Positions 9,412-22,200 of a DNA stretch of 64,000 nucleotides are shown here, piece after piece. Both the position numbers and the translations under genes were made by a program. Under the pieces are notes generated by a model. That model worked only from the letters and a program-made list of their open reading frames with translations, was not told where the DNA came from and did no database searches. This DNA comes from Lineus longissimus (lineage: Eukaryota > Nemertea > Pilidiophora > Heteronemertea > Lineidae), in contig NC_088317.1 of assembly GCF_910592395.1 (NCBI RefSeq), positions 5,456,001-5,520,000 on the forward strand. The letters run 5' to 3'. Position 1 is the first letter of the stretch; each line of letters opens with the position of its first letter.

Positions 9412-12400
9412 AGACTAGTACTTGTGTATGTAGTCAATGGCACAGTTGATGTTGTCATGCTGCATAATAAAACACAATGAAACTTGGTTTCATACAAAAG
9501 TAATCTAAAAACATTCGAAATCATTGAAATCTTATAATATTAACCTGAACATCTCATCTTTTCCATACACAGTGAGATGTTATGGCTAAAACATATGTTC
9601 AAATTACCTCTTCAATCTCGCCACTCTGCCTGTATGCATGCGTACCAAATATGGACCTCAATTTTTGTTAACGCCCTCCCCTCCATTGCCTCTGTAAAAT
9701 CTTAGATTGGACGAGATGATTAATGGGTGAGGGCTTTTTTTACACCGACAAAATGACAGAATGACCCCTCTCCACCAGTCGAAACATTCTTTTGGCTTCA
9801 AAATACTTTTACTTCAGTCATAAAATGTACATGTTCAACACAATGTGATCCTAACATCAAAGCTGTTTAAATTTTAAAGAAGTAGTTAGGTAGTTTTTCC
9901 CATTCTAAACTGTGACACATTCTCTTAAATAGTAGCTTTCAATTGCCTCTGAAACAACAGTACAGGAACAATTCGAGTAAATTCGAGTAATTATAGGGCA
10001 AAGGGAAACCAAAAAATAGGGCCTATACATGTAGGGCAAATTTTGCCAAAAATAGGCATTTATAGGGAGATCAAAACAATATAAGGATTTATAGGAATTA
10101 TAGGGCCGGCAAAAAGTCAGAGACCTAATAGCATCTCTACGTAACCTTATCTGGCCCAGTACATTCCTGCCTATATTCCCCCTTTAACATGTCTAATCCC
10201 TTTGCAGTGTAATATTATTCTTCACCAAAAGTTGGCTACAATGCAAAGGGGTTAACATACACTTAGTCTACCCAAATGAATCTGAATCATGACGTTATCA
10301 TAATCAATTTTTGATTGCTAAATTACTCCGATTGGACCCGGAGTCTATTATTAAATCCTAAATTACAGATATAAATTGCACACAGTAATGAATACATGCA
10401 TTACAAGCAGTCGAGTGTCAGGTCATTTGTTTTGTAGTTTGGGTCGTGAAATCAACAACAAAATTATATCGATTCGATCGTTGCAAATAGCGGGATGCCG
10501 AAATTGTCCCAAGAACACTATAAAAGTCCAAACAAACCCTTGGTTAAAAAGTATACATGTAAATCAGTCACAACATAATAACAATAATTGGGTTCGGTGA
10601 GGGTTTTAACATGATTTTAAACAGTTCTCAACTTGTCGAAGACGAATAAATTGCCCTGGCATAGTGTAAATAAACAGGCCTGGCATTTCCACAGATTCGT
10701 TTTGAGGGTAGATGTTTTTCTCTCTCAAGGTAAGGCATTTTCCAGCTGACAGATTTTCATCATGAATGTTAAACTAGAATTCACTTTTCTGGGTGTAAAT
10801 GTGGAAAAATCTATATGGATATTCTTCATACTTTTTTGAAATCTTTGTAATATGTGCCCAATGTTTAATTGAAGCATCCAGGTCATACCTCATTTGTTTC
10901 ACTTTAGGGTACTGGTGGTAGATTGTACCGGATTCAGTCCACACATCCAAAAACAGGGCAATAAGCCAAAATGAACACTGGCCTGACAACCATGGCAAAT
11001 AAGCAGAACAAATTTACAAACAATCGCGCCAATTAAGACCTGATTAGCTGAGGCAGCAATCTGATAAGACTTCATGATAAATTACCTTTATACAGCAACT
11101 CAAATTATCAGTACCAATAAAAGCTGTATTATGTGACTAGCTGGTCTAACACAATTAGCAAAAATACACGAACATAACTTTCATATCATTATATAAGAGC
11201 ACACACAAGGAAATTATCAACAACAAGTTTGCAAGTCTGTGCTGCAAAATATTTGGTAAATTTTTGGGTGGAATCACAAATAGAGAATCCTTTTCCCAGA
11301 CTTTTGACCATTTCTCTGGAGTAAGTTTATACCAGTAGTAGTACAGAGCCAAAAATGCCCCCCCCCCCCGTGCTGGATTTGATACCGTACAAACAATGAC
11401 ACATAAAATAGCTTGTGACCTTGGGCAAGCCATGTATCTCTTGCCACCTGCTTCATTAGGTACAAGTTCCTAAAAAATAATCAAAGACCACCACAACAAA
11501 ATGATTGAAAGTCCAGTAAACAGGCAAGAGTTTTACATGTTGTTGAGTATTGTAATCAGATATTTTTGGATGATTTATAAATTTGATATAGGGAAAGGTT
11601 ACCACACAACAGATGGTTTACCCAGCAGACCTGTGACCATCTATTTGTGCATTGTAATTATCGGTAGATCATCGGGTACATGTAAACACACAATTTTTAG
11701 ACCCCCCCCCCCCCCCAAGGGAGAATATCACCACTAAAGACAAGCGCCAGATGGGCCAATTAGGTTTCACAAAATGAAATGTACAAACCAACTGTGGACA
11801 GGGGAAAATGAACAAATATAATATATTTCATAAGCCTATTCTATTTACAAAGATTCACATCTGCTATTGGCAAATTGTCTACAAAGGACTTTCCCTATGC
11901 ATCACAATACATTATTGATAGTGCATTTGGGCCCGGGGTGTTGCAATTAGTTCCGAATTACTGGTAATGAAGCAATAAATTTCACTGATTTGGCCTGGTT
12001 CTTTGTTTTGATACTGAGGTAGGTGGTAGATTTTCTGACATGGAGTGTGTAGCTAAATGTTCTTCCTACACCCTCATTTCTCTCTACAAGACCTGAATTA
12101 CAAGTGCATAGGAATTGCACTAACTTATTAGAAAAATGGCCAACTTAGAGTGGAGTACAGGTTGGGTTATAAGCAGTTACAAATGGTTCGCAAGGAAGAT
12201 AGACATTCCGGTTTTAATTGCCACACATAACGTTGTGGCAATAAAAAAACTGCCCTAGATCCTGTGTGTAAGAATAAAGAGGATTTTTCATATCCCCAGA
12301 TAACATTCAATTAGTTTTACCGCACTGAAAAATGTGACGGTGGTGTGGTTTGAGCTGTTGAGAAATTTTTCATATCACTCTCACATCATTAAATGCCATT

Positions 12401-12865
12401 CCGATTAGATTTTTACAATACCTGCATCAAATGAATTTTGACATCTGACATTTTGTCATGGAGTTTTAGCCCATTCAAAACTTCATTCGCTGCTTCTGAA
12501 CAGTGCCGACATTTGCAGAATAGGACTGGCATGCTCCATGCCCTGGACGTGGCACGACATCCAAGAAGTCATCAAAACAGGTCGTCTTAGTCAATGTGAC
12601 GTCAGACTGGTCGCAGAGCTGAGATATATGATTTCTTGCATGCTAGAGTGTCCTGACCAGTTCATTTTGGCATTTTTTGTGACAGTAGGGGTCGGAGAAG
12701 TTTTCAAAGGATTAAAACATCAGGTAACACAAAATTCCTGAATCAATTAAAATCTACGAACACAAAAAAAGGGCCAGAGACCCTACCCTGTCTATCCACA
12801 ACAAGTTTTGACTACAATTCAGTTGACAACAGAAAAGGCAAGTTCAATTTATAAAATGAAATGGC
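9412..12865. other. Intergenic, AT-rich, no gene recognised
   Basis: I see a patch of repeated 'tatagggca/tatagggcc' motifs near 9985-10110 and two C runs (near 11359-11370 and 11701-11716). No protein family could be recognised in the small open frames, and no tRNA or other RNA gene was found. Confidence 0.45.
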
Positions 12866-13978
12866 CAGGGCCATTGTGCTCACCTCATGTGGAGGAAAGA
12901 TGGATAAAGAGCATGGTATTGTGTCATGTAGTGTTAGGTTTGATGTAGGTCCAAGCAATTACAATTTCCCCAAAATGGCCAATTTACAGTACATTCGACC
13001 TCTGTGACCTTGAAAAGTAGGTCAAATCAAAGAAGACCCGGGTGACACATTAAATGGTTGTTAGAATTAGATGTACCTATGATATAAAATTGGTGCCAAT
13101 CGGGCAAGTCATTATTAGGAATAATGGCATTTTGAAGAATTTAGGATTTGGCCCCCTCCCTGGAGGCCAAACGGCAAATCAGATCGCACCAAACTTCGGT
13201 ACCTGAGATCACCTGACCAAGGGGTACATGTGTACTTAATTTGTGATCAATAGTCATTGCAGTTAAGAAACGTGCCATAGTTACGGCCTGACGGCGAAGT
13301 TACGCCATTTGACCTCTGTGACCTTGACAAGAAGGTCAAATTAAAAACCTGTGTGACATATACTGTATGGTGGTTAGATGTACCCATGATATCAAATTGG
13401 TGGCAATCGGGCAAGAAGTTAAGGAAAAATCACATTTTTAAGGTTTTTGGATTTTGTCCCCTGGTGGTCAAGTGGTGAATCATATTGGACCAAACTTCGG
13501 TCCCTGAGATCACCTGACTAAGGGGTAAATGTGTATCAAATTTGGTATCAATAGTCATTGCAGTTTAGAAACGTGCCATCGTTACATCCTAACGGCCAAT
13601 TTACACCATTTGACCTCTGTGACCTTGAAAAGGAGGTCAAATCAAAAACCCGGAGGATATATGATGCACCTTTGCTAGAAGTACCTACCATATTTTTTTC
13701 AAAATTTCCCGACTACTATTAAGGGAGATATTGCATATTTTCACTTTTAACGTTTGGCCCCCTGGTGGCCAAACCATGAAACGAATCGGACCGAAACTTG
13801 GTCTCCAAGGTGTCATTACATAAGGGTACATGTGTACCAAGTTTCAACTCAATAGCTCTAACAGTTACGAAACGTGCCCTGCTAACGGACGACGGACGAC
13901 GGACGACGACAACGACGACGACGGACGACGGACGCCACGGTATGGGATAAGCTCACCTCTGCTAAGAGGTGAGCTAAA
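12866..13978 (+). mobile_element. About 1.1-kb non-autonomous element with three internal units and GACGGACG tail
   Basis: Three degenerate units of about 300 bp each begin near 'tttgacctctgtgaccttga' (about 12995, 13308 and 13607) and run through 'gccaatcgggcaag', 'ctggtggccaaa', 'acctgagatcacctgac' and 'aaacgtgcca'. The right end is a short array of 'gacgacg' units followed by a hairpin 'gctcacctctgctaagaggtgagc'-like end ('aagaggtgagctaaaaa'). 'gctcacctc' near 12879 marks the left side. The interior does not code. Comparable 'gtgaccttg'/'gacggacg' repeats are widespread in invertebrate genomes. Confidence 0.7.
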
Positions 13979-14157
13979 AACAGGGAATTCAAAATCCAAT
14001 GCTACATTTTTTTGATCAAAGGTTTAGCCAGGTATGAACACAATTGTTACGCAATAACATATAAAAGTTGCAGACAAGCTGTTATAAAGTTAGGGAAGAG
14101 GCATGAAATATTGTACAGACAATGCACAACATAAAAAAGCTGTACAAGTCAAAAAAA

Positions 14158-14346
14158 TGTGGCCCATCACAGCAAAGCCAGGCGCATGTCCCACAGAAGA
14201 TGAGCCTAAATGACACTAGGAGATAATGGAAGAAATTGATGTACTCATATTCCACAAAAGGCAGACAACAGTGAAATCAACAACCAGTCCGTCTCAACCT
14301 GCCAAGCTCAGAGCAACATGCCCTGCTTTTGCTGTGACGGGTCACA
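14158..14346 (-). mobile_element. TGTGACCC inverted-repeat MITE, copy 1
   Basis: Ends are 'tgtggcccatcacagcaaa' and 'ttttgctgtgacgggtcaca', reverse complements with few mismatches. The interior matches the element at 21343-21538 in the opposite orientation ('agatgagcct', 'gtccgtctcaacctgccaag', 'agaaattgatgt'). No coding capacity. Confidence 0.85.
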
Positions 14347-14749
14347 AATAACAAAGTATGTCACGGTCCCAAAGGCTTCAAGATTACCATACTATTGGTA
14401 TCCCCCTGAAAGTTTCCAAGCCAAGGTGAGTAGTAAGCTGTCAAATCAAGGTCACCGTCTCTGCCACTTTTGACCCCAGGACCCTTTCACTACCGGTGAC
14501 GTACACAGCACATCATGTCACAGGCCCCAACACGTACCGGTGACGTGCATAGCACGTCATATCCTCCTATATTTTTTCTGCAGCCTCTTTAAACATGCTA
14601 TAGACACTCGGGCAAACATTGGTTTCATCTATATACCAAAGCTGGTGACACTTATATATATTACTTGCCCATTCAGATAAAAGTATAGTAAGCACTGTTT
14701 AGCAATGCTATCCACTGCTCAACATGGGCTAGCACAGGAAGAAAAATGG

Positions 14750-15180
14750 CTTCCATGTGACTCCAGTATTGAAGCGGTTACACTGGCTTCCAGTGCACCT
14801 GCGATCGCAGTTTAAGATCATCTGCATGGCGCATAAGGCCGTCTATGGGAACAGTTCACCTCTCTATCTCAGGGAGCTGGTCAGTCCATTTGTTCATTCC
14901 CGCACTACGCGTGCTACATCATCAGGATGCAGTCTTGCAGTGCGACGCACCAGAAGCAATTATGGGGACAGGAGTTTCTCTGTCTGCGCTGCAAGGCTGT
15001 GGAATGGCCTGCCCGGCTCTCTGAGATCAGCTGAGGACTATGTGTCATTCAGAGGCCAGCTAAAGACTTGGCTCTTTGGGAAATTTTAATTATAAATCCA
15101 GGTGGCGCTTTTAACAGCTTTTTCCGTTCTGAGAAGCGCCCTAAAAATGATCTATTGTATGTATGTATGTATGTATATTA
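14750..15180 (+). mobile_element. 5'-truncated LINE (non-LTR retrotransposon) 3' end
   Basis: The reading frame ending at 15089 encodes about 110 residues with the C-terminal signature of LINE reverse-transcriptase ORFs: LKRLHWLPV, FKIICMAHKAVYG, SPLYLRELV, RLWNGLPGSLRSA and a terminal FRGQLKTWLF. No reverse-transcriptase core precedes it, so the insertion is 5'-truncated, as usual for LINEs. A short 3' UTR with 'gaagcgccctaaaaatgat' ends in a 'tgta' microsatellite (about 15156-15176). This tail type fits the CR1/L2/Jockey-like groups; the exact clade is not resolved. Confidence 0.85.
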
Positions 15181-15193
15181 TAAACTTTAAAAA

Positions 15194-15349
15194 GTCATAA
15201 GAACATATGAATTATAAACCTAAGCAACTACCTAAGTCATAAGAACATATGAATTATAAACCTAAGCAACTACCTAAGTCATAAGAACATATGAATTATA
15301 AACCTAAGCAACTACCTAAGTCATAAGAACATATGAATTATAAACCTAA
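15194..15349. repeat. 42-bp tandem repeat, about 3.7 copies
   Basis: Copies start at 15194, 15236, 15278 and 15320 with near-perfect identity ('gtcataagaacatatgaat' and onward). The array sits just after the LINE tail. Confidence 0.95.
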
Positions 15350-16018
15350 TTGCTGCTGAGTCAGCATCAAATCCCCACCATGCCTTTTCCCTCCTCGGAT
15401 CAACAAACTCTGTATCACGAATCCAAAAAATTTAAAATGATAAAATGATCATATACACCTTTGTGACCCGTACCCCCTTCCAAACACGAAAGTGAGGCAC
15501 CTATTACTAAAACCCCACAAGTTTTGTAGCGTTGAGAAAATCAAGAAAGTGGGGCGGGACGAGGCTTTTTTAGCACTTCACCACGGGACTATACAGCCAT
15601 TACAGGCTGTGCATTGCCTCCATTGAGCAGCAATTTTGGAGGTCAATCAGGTCGAAACTATTTTCGCCAAAGTGCACCTTGTGGAGTCTTAGTATCAGGT
15701 AAAATTGTGACCATTTTAAAACCAATGTTGGAGGCAAATAAAAGAAACGGTTTTAAATTTTATGAGTATTGCAACATTCATTTCGTGCTTGAACTGTCTT
15801 ATAATATGATCATTCACACGTTATAAAAGATACAAATATTCTATACATTTGAACTGTGTTTTGGATCGAACTGGAGGACAAAATGACGAATATGAGTATT
15901 TCCCAGATGTCGCCACTAATAGGTAAAAAGTAGACATTGTCTGCACCGAGGCTGCATGTCTGAACCACATGCGTAAACGCCTCTCAAATTACTGCACGCT
16001 GTTTCTGGGATAAGTTAA
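15350..16018. other. Intergenic, nothing recognised
   Basis: AT-rich stretch with no recognised gene or element between the 42-bp repeat and the TTAA element. Confidence 0.5.
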
Positions 16019-16212
16019 CCACTTCACTACTGTAGCCCGAAATTTCGGTCTGACGTGTAAAGACTCGCGCTCCTGTAGCTTGGAATTTTGGTCTGATGAC
16101 ATCATGACATGATGTTCTACGATGCATGACGCATTGCGTTATTGCCGGAAATTACGCTGTAGAGTCCAGTGGTCAACCGAATAACGTCAAAAATGTCAAG
16201 TAGTGAAGTGGT
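16019..16212. mobile_element. TTAA-flanked MITE just downstream of the sulfotransferase
   Basis: Ends CCACTTCACTACT and AGTAGTGAAGTGG are perfect inverses and are bounded by TTAA (16015-16018) and TTAA (16213-16216), allowing for one extra T on the right. Inner blocks 'gcccgaaatttcgg' and 'ccggaaattacg' also pair. TTAA is the target of piggyBac-type transposases. It lies about 70 bp past the sulfotransferase stop codon, probably in its 3' UTR. Confidence 0.75.
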
Positions 16213-16283
16213 TTAAAATGTGAGGTTGCACCAAGAGGAAAAACCAATTGCGTTAATAACTAGCACATATCAATGTTATGACT

Positions 16284-19200
16284 TCAATTTTCAAAATCGC
16301 TTCCAAACTTCTCTCTTTTTTTACCTCGGAGTTGTTTTTTGATTTTTCTCTTTAAGGTCTTGCTGAGCGTCCCCTCGTCTTTTCCCGTCGTGAGCAGATT
16401 GAAATCGACACGCTTCAGAAGATCCTCCAGCAATAGACCGGCGGGATTCGGAACGTCGACGAAATGTATTTGCGCTTTGACCCGCGGGTCGTGTAACAAC
16501 GCAGTCCGTAGCCGCTGCAGGAACAAGTCTCGAGCAAACTGGTAGAGACTGATGTCAAGTTTATTCAGGTTGATGACTGTTTGTTTTTGAGCGGGCGTGA
16601 TGTCCGTGACAGATGAATGAGTCACATTGAGCTGGACAAATTTTTCAATGAAACGCAACCTGAAGGTTTGTTCAAAGAGATATTGCGAATAAATTTGGAA
16701 CTCTAAAATACCGAAGTACGCCATGTCGCGGAGATTTTGTTTGGCACTCTGTAGCATGATTCGATTTCGTTCATCTTCGGCCATTGCTGACCGATTATAA
16801 CACCCGACTAGACTGAGATTCGACAACATTCGCGTCTGCCGATTATTGGCCAAATTATGCGGACACGAGGTGAACTGATCCAGCTTAACATCCTCCCAGT
16901 TTTCTCCCTCGAAACAAAATGGCACTTCTTCTAAAGTCGCTTGGCGCCCGTTGCACTTTAGTTCTGCATTCTTCCAGGTGGCGCCCCGCTCTACGTTCCT
17001 CCACTCACTCAGATAACGATCAACCGGGTCGCGGACGATGGTGATGTACAGATACCTGAAAGATATGAAAATCATAAAGTTTTACTTTAGGTTGAATCAT
17101 ATGAATCATCGCATCACTTGCGATAGCAGATACTGCGTCTCTTCAAATCCGGATTGCCAGAGATCAGCCCAAAAACACAACATGCGCCACTCAAACCTTT
17201 TTTAATTGACCATATTGTGATACCATGGTACACCCAAAAATTGACTGAGTTGTCCTCCAAATATCAAAGCATTCAAATCAACAGTTATGATCAAAACTGT
17301 TTTAATTTTCCATTGCTGACAATAGCTGTCCTTAATAGAGAGGTTTCCTGAGTAGAGAGGTCAAATTGAATGGAAAAAACACCACTTTGGGACCAAAACT
17401 AGTGTCCTTAATAGAGAGGTGTTTGCTAAGGGAGGTTCTACTGTATCTCGTTTTGTGATGAAGCACTTCAGTTGGAATTCGCAACCGCTAATACACGCTC
17501 ATCTCTTGACCAATTCGATTAGTCTGCATAGTAGCATACTGCCTCCACAAGGGACTAATCCATAACTCTTTTATTTTTGTTTTCGACAACAGGATTCTCT
17601 TAATGCCACAAGCAATCTTTCCTCAGAATATCTGATGATTACAGAGAGTGCATCCGACGGAGAAGTTGCCGACTGTTAATTTTTCATGCAAGTTGTCAGA
17701 TGTCTGTTTCATTCATCATTTATGAATTACACAATTCGATAATTACATGCACATATATATTTAAGGCCACCCTTAAAAAATTGTTTGTTTGACGTAATCC
17801 TACTTTGCTTCGATTCCACATATACGAAATTGTACTCTCCCGACGTTTTTTGAAACAACTAATGTTCCTCGTGTTTGGGAAAATATGACGGTAGTTTTGT
17901 ATCTGCCCACCATAGCACTTCAGTCCACCCGTTAGAGGTGAAAGCCTAGTGGTCAACACTGCTGGCTACCGAAAAATACATAGGGCCGAGGTTCGATTCC
18001 GGGGCGAACCAAGGATTGCATTTCTGAATGTACTGTAGTGGTTTTCAAGGAACTATTGAAAATTCTTGGCTCATTGCAGTCCTTTGAGTCAGACATAACC
18101 AAGGTTCCTTGTGTCTAGCGTTGATGCCAGGGCAGGCAAAAAACCCACCAAGTGTGAAACGTGAGTAGATTGCGATGGACAATCTCTCTGGCTGAAGACC
18201 GACACACAAGGCAAATAAACCGTGGCTATTAACTGTAGTGGAATGTAAAAACTGCTCATCTCGCCTTGTAGGGGGAATACTCCCTGAAGAATTACAAGTG
18301 CAGAGTGAATCCCGAAGAAGAACTAGAAGTCCACCTGTTCAGAATAAGTGATGTGATAATTGGCTAAACAGACAGCAGCTGATGATACCTGACAAGGCTT
18401 TTAGATTTCATCTTTTACTAAGTAGCTCCAGTCTGCCACCAGACATGGAGCAAAATGAACACCTGCTTGGGCCAACTGCTGAGAGCACCAGTGACCTTAC
18501 ATACTGTGATCTTGTTTCAAGGTGCTATATCTACATTTGCAAATTGTTAACTTGCACTGGCTATCACTATCAGCATTCGTGAGATATGTGCAAAATTAAT
18601 AAGGTTTTCAAAGATGGCCACCTCGAGCCCAGAGAGTAAGTCAAATTGCGATGATTTTTTGTATGTCGGGTCATGTGATCATAAAACATCCACACAACAA
18701 GTTTCAATTTTCTCGACACAATGGTGAGCAAACGTGCCACCATTGCTGACGGACGGACGGACGACAGTGGCCTAGGCGTGATGCCATTAGCTCACCGATT
18801 ACCCGCTCACTGAATGGCCAATAGGCCAAGTGCAAAAAGAGAGGCAACTGAAAACGTGATGAGCACCAAGGTCTTTCAAATTTAAAAACATGCTTTTTAA
18901 AAGTCGTCCAGGTGCAGCACAAGGACAAATTACTTTCTTTTATTTTTACACACAATGTTGAGTTATACGAAAGCTAAAGCAGTGTTAACTTTCAAATTTT
19001 AGAAGATGTTCTACTGATTATCGCTTATTTCGAGAATTTCAAAAATAAAGCAATTCATTTTTGAAATTCTCGAAACCTGCATCCCAAACTACATTGTTTT
19101 GTGTTATGTAATAGACTACTGTTGTAACTGGACTGGCTGTCATTAGGGTATACTGGTTTTGTTGTTTTGATTGATTTATGCTCGTTTTCATTATCGCTTA

Positions 19201-22200
19201 CTTTTACTTTACATCGCTAACCATCTTACCACAGTGACAGTCAGCACTGCCGAGCAGACTTCCAACGTCACGGACCACTGAAAGGCTATATACATAATCA
19301 ACCTAAACCAAAGGACTGACTGGGGTGACTTGGGTCAGAAAAGATGAGTTTAGGATTGGACTAAACTATAACTATATAATCTACATAGTAGTTAGTAACT
19401 TTCAAAGTTGATGAAGTAATTCATGTACATGTACTTTGAAAGTTACTGATGAGATTCGCAACTTTTGGCCAGATGCATAAAAACATAAGCTACCTGCTCA
19501 CCAGATGCCAAGGCTCATGGAAGGAATGCGCAAAAGGGGAAAAGGTGATGATTAATATTGGCAAAAGCGTCACATTTTTTTCTGACATGTCTGAGCTAAC
19601 CTCAGTCCTTTTTGTGCCCAAGCCATGTTCTCCTCTCTATCACCAAGTGTATCTATCCATACTTGCTATCACCAGTGAGTGTGTCTTGTCGGAAGGAGGC
19701 TGGGCTAGAAATTTGTCCCACAAATCTCAGTAATGAGGACACCGTAGTGAAGTGCTTAAATAGTGTAGTAATTATGCCTACGAATTTGCTAAAACTTGCT
19801 ATATCGGTCTACACAACGGCAATGTTGAAATTTATAGTGTGTACAATGTACTGTGTCTTCACAACTTGAAATTTTCAAATTCACAAGGTTCTACAAATTT
19901 CAAATATTTAAAAACCAACGGCATTGGCCTTTAAGACAAATTTGAGACATACATGTACTTTACAATGTACAACCATTAAACCTATGTCACTTTTACTACA
20001 TGAAATGCACTATAGGCAGAGGCTATTAACGGTACAGGCTGTCAACTGTGTTTGTCATGGTCTAGCCTACGAGTCATATACACTACAGTCATTACTTCAC
20101 ACTTACTTCCTTGACCGTCTAAAGTACAATGAACCCAGAAGGAAACTGTACCGTAAGTACGACTCATTACATGATTCACGATATCACGGCGGTCTGTCTT
20201 GGAGCAGATTCAAAGGCTGACGGATCAAAATTTATGGCAATGGCATGCCACGAGAGCCTACATGTATAGTAATATAGGTGACAGTACGATACATGTACCA
20301 AATTCAAAAATATTCTCAAATCAACCTAGTAGAGAGTTAGAACTACATAATATCTAGAAAGCAATTACAGTTGAACCTCTCTAATAAGGACACCCACAGG
20401 ACTGATGACTGCTGTCCTTAATAGAGAGGTGTCCTGATTAGAGAGGTCAAATTGAATTGAAGCAATCCATTGGGGACCAAAAATAGTGTCCTTTACAGAG
20501 AGGTTGTCATTAATAGAGGTGTCCGCTAAGGCTTTTTACACTGTACAATACATCTTTTAAATAGGGTCAGTATTCTTTTTTAATCAGCCACACAATCACA
20601 GTTCATGTTTTTAGGTTTTTTAAGTTTTTTCATACTATATGTATCGAAGTAAATGCAACTTTGTAGGTGCACAGCCAAAATGCATTGTATGATGTATTCT
20701 AATGGGTAACTTGTTAACCATCCCGCCAAGGTCCATAAAGTCTTCCAAAATATATTAAATTAAATTTGTATGAAGGACTCCGTGTCCTCCACAGGGTTTT
20801 CTCAAGATAGGGTGATACCCTTGATTTTCATGACGTTTTTACAAGTGTGCAACACAAGGTAGGGTGGCCAGCAGTTTGAGGTAGGGTGGCCCTATAGAAT
20901 AGAACCCTCTACAAAGTTCTAGAGCACGGTAGGGTGGCTCTTCCAAGGTAGGGTGGTAAGCTGCCAAGGTAGGGTGGGCCACCTGACAAATGCCTTTTGG
21001 AGAACACTTAGGACTCCGGAGTGAAGCATTTTTAAACATAATATGTTGACAAATGTACAGTATGTCAGTGTATGGTCTTAATTTTTTAAAATTTCAAACT
21101 CAAAGAATGTGCATTGCAGACCCGTCACCCACAGTACTAATACTATAGGTTGGAGAACACATGGAGAACATGGCTTGGAAATATAAAAGGCCTACATACC
21201 GCCCTTCCGGAGCATGGAGACTGCAACCAGAGAAACAAAGATATTTTATACAGGAGGTAACTAAAAAACGAAAAGGACAGCATTCAGAAAATAACAAAAA
21301 TAACTTAAAAAGAATCAGTTAACAGCACACGCAAAGAAGAAATGTGACCCGTTACAGCAAAATCCGTCACATGTCGCTCTGACTCTGAGCTTGGCAGGTT
21401 GAGACGGACTGTTTGTTCATTTCACTATTGTCTGCATTTTGTGAAATCTGACGACATCAATTTCTTCTATTATCGCCTGGTGTCATATAGGCTCATCTTA
21501 TTTGCGACATGCGACTGGTTTTGCTGGAATGGGTCACAAATAGGCAGTTGTGAATAGTAGTGTCGAATATGTGACGGAACAATTTTACAAGGAAGTCCAG
21601 ATGACAGAAGGATAGAAGAAGTTTGTTCTCTCTCAATCATGTCAATCATGTTTTTCCAAATTCCAGAACCAAAAAAAGACTTCAGAGTTGAGAATAGAGG
21701 AGTTTCTCCAATGGAAATTAAATTACAAAGCTCATCATAATTACCCTTTCCAAAATCAGCTTGTATATACTAATTTGCTAGTTGGTGGGGGCCGTTCAGT
21801 GCCACAACAAATCTACATGTGGTATAATATGTACATGTAATGTATCATACAATATGCAAGTACATGTACATTTACGGGCCAAATGTCCTGCATGTTGTAT
21901 ATTTTAAAAGTATGCAGCCACATCGTCTAAAGGTGTCTTGTTTGAAGCTGGGTGGTTGAGGCTCTCGACAGCCTCCAAGTCCACCAGGTCCACTGACTGG
22001 TACAAAGTTTTTAAAACAGTTTATGTGTGCAGCTTCAGGGCCCGGCCCCCCCACTCCCCTTATTTAGGGGGTACATAGGCTTGTTCCCAAGTTTTAAAAT
22101 CACCCCCTAATGGAAGGAAACAGCATTTTTTTGTACCCCCCTATTTGCGGGCTTTTGTGAGGAAATTGACCCCCTATTTGAAGGAAGGATTTGATCTTAC

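Noticed and set aside
14757-15089. Host gene of 110 codons
   Set aside because: The sequence is the C-terminal tail of a LINE reverse-transcriptase ORF with a microsatellite 3' end.
17937-18010. Functional tRNA gene
   Set aside because: A and B boxes are visible but no complete cloverleaf or anticodon arm can be formed; a SINE body follows.
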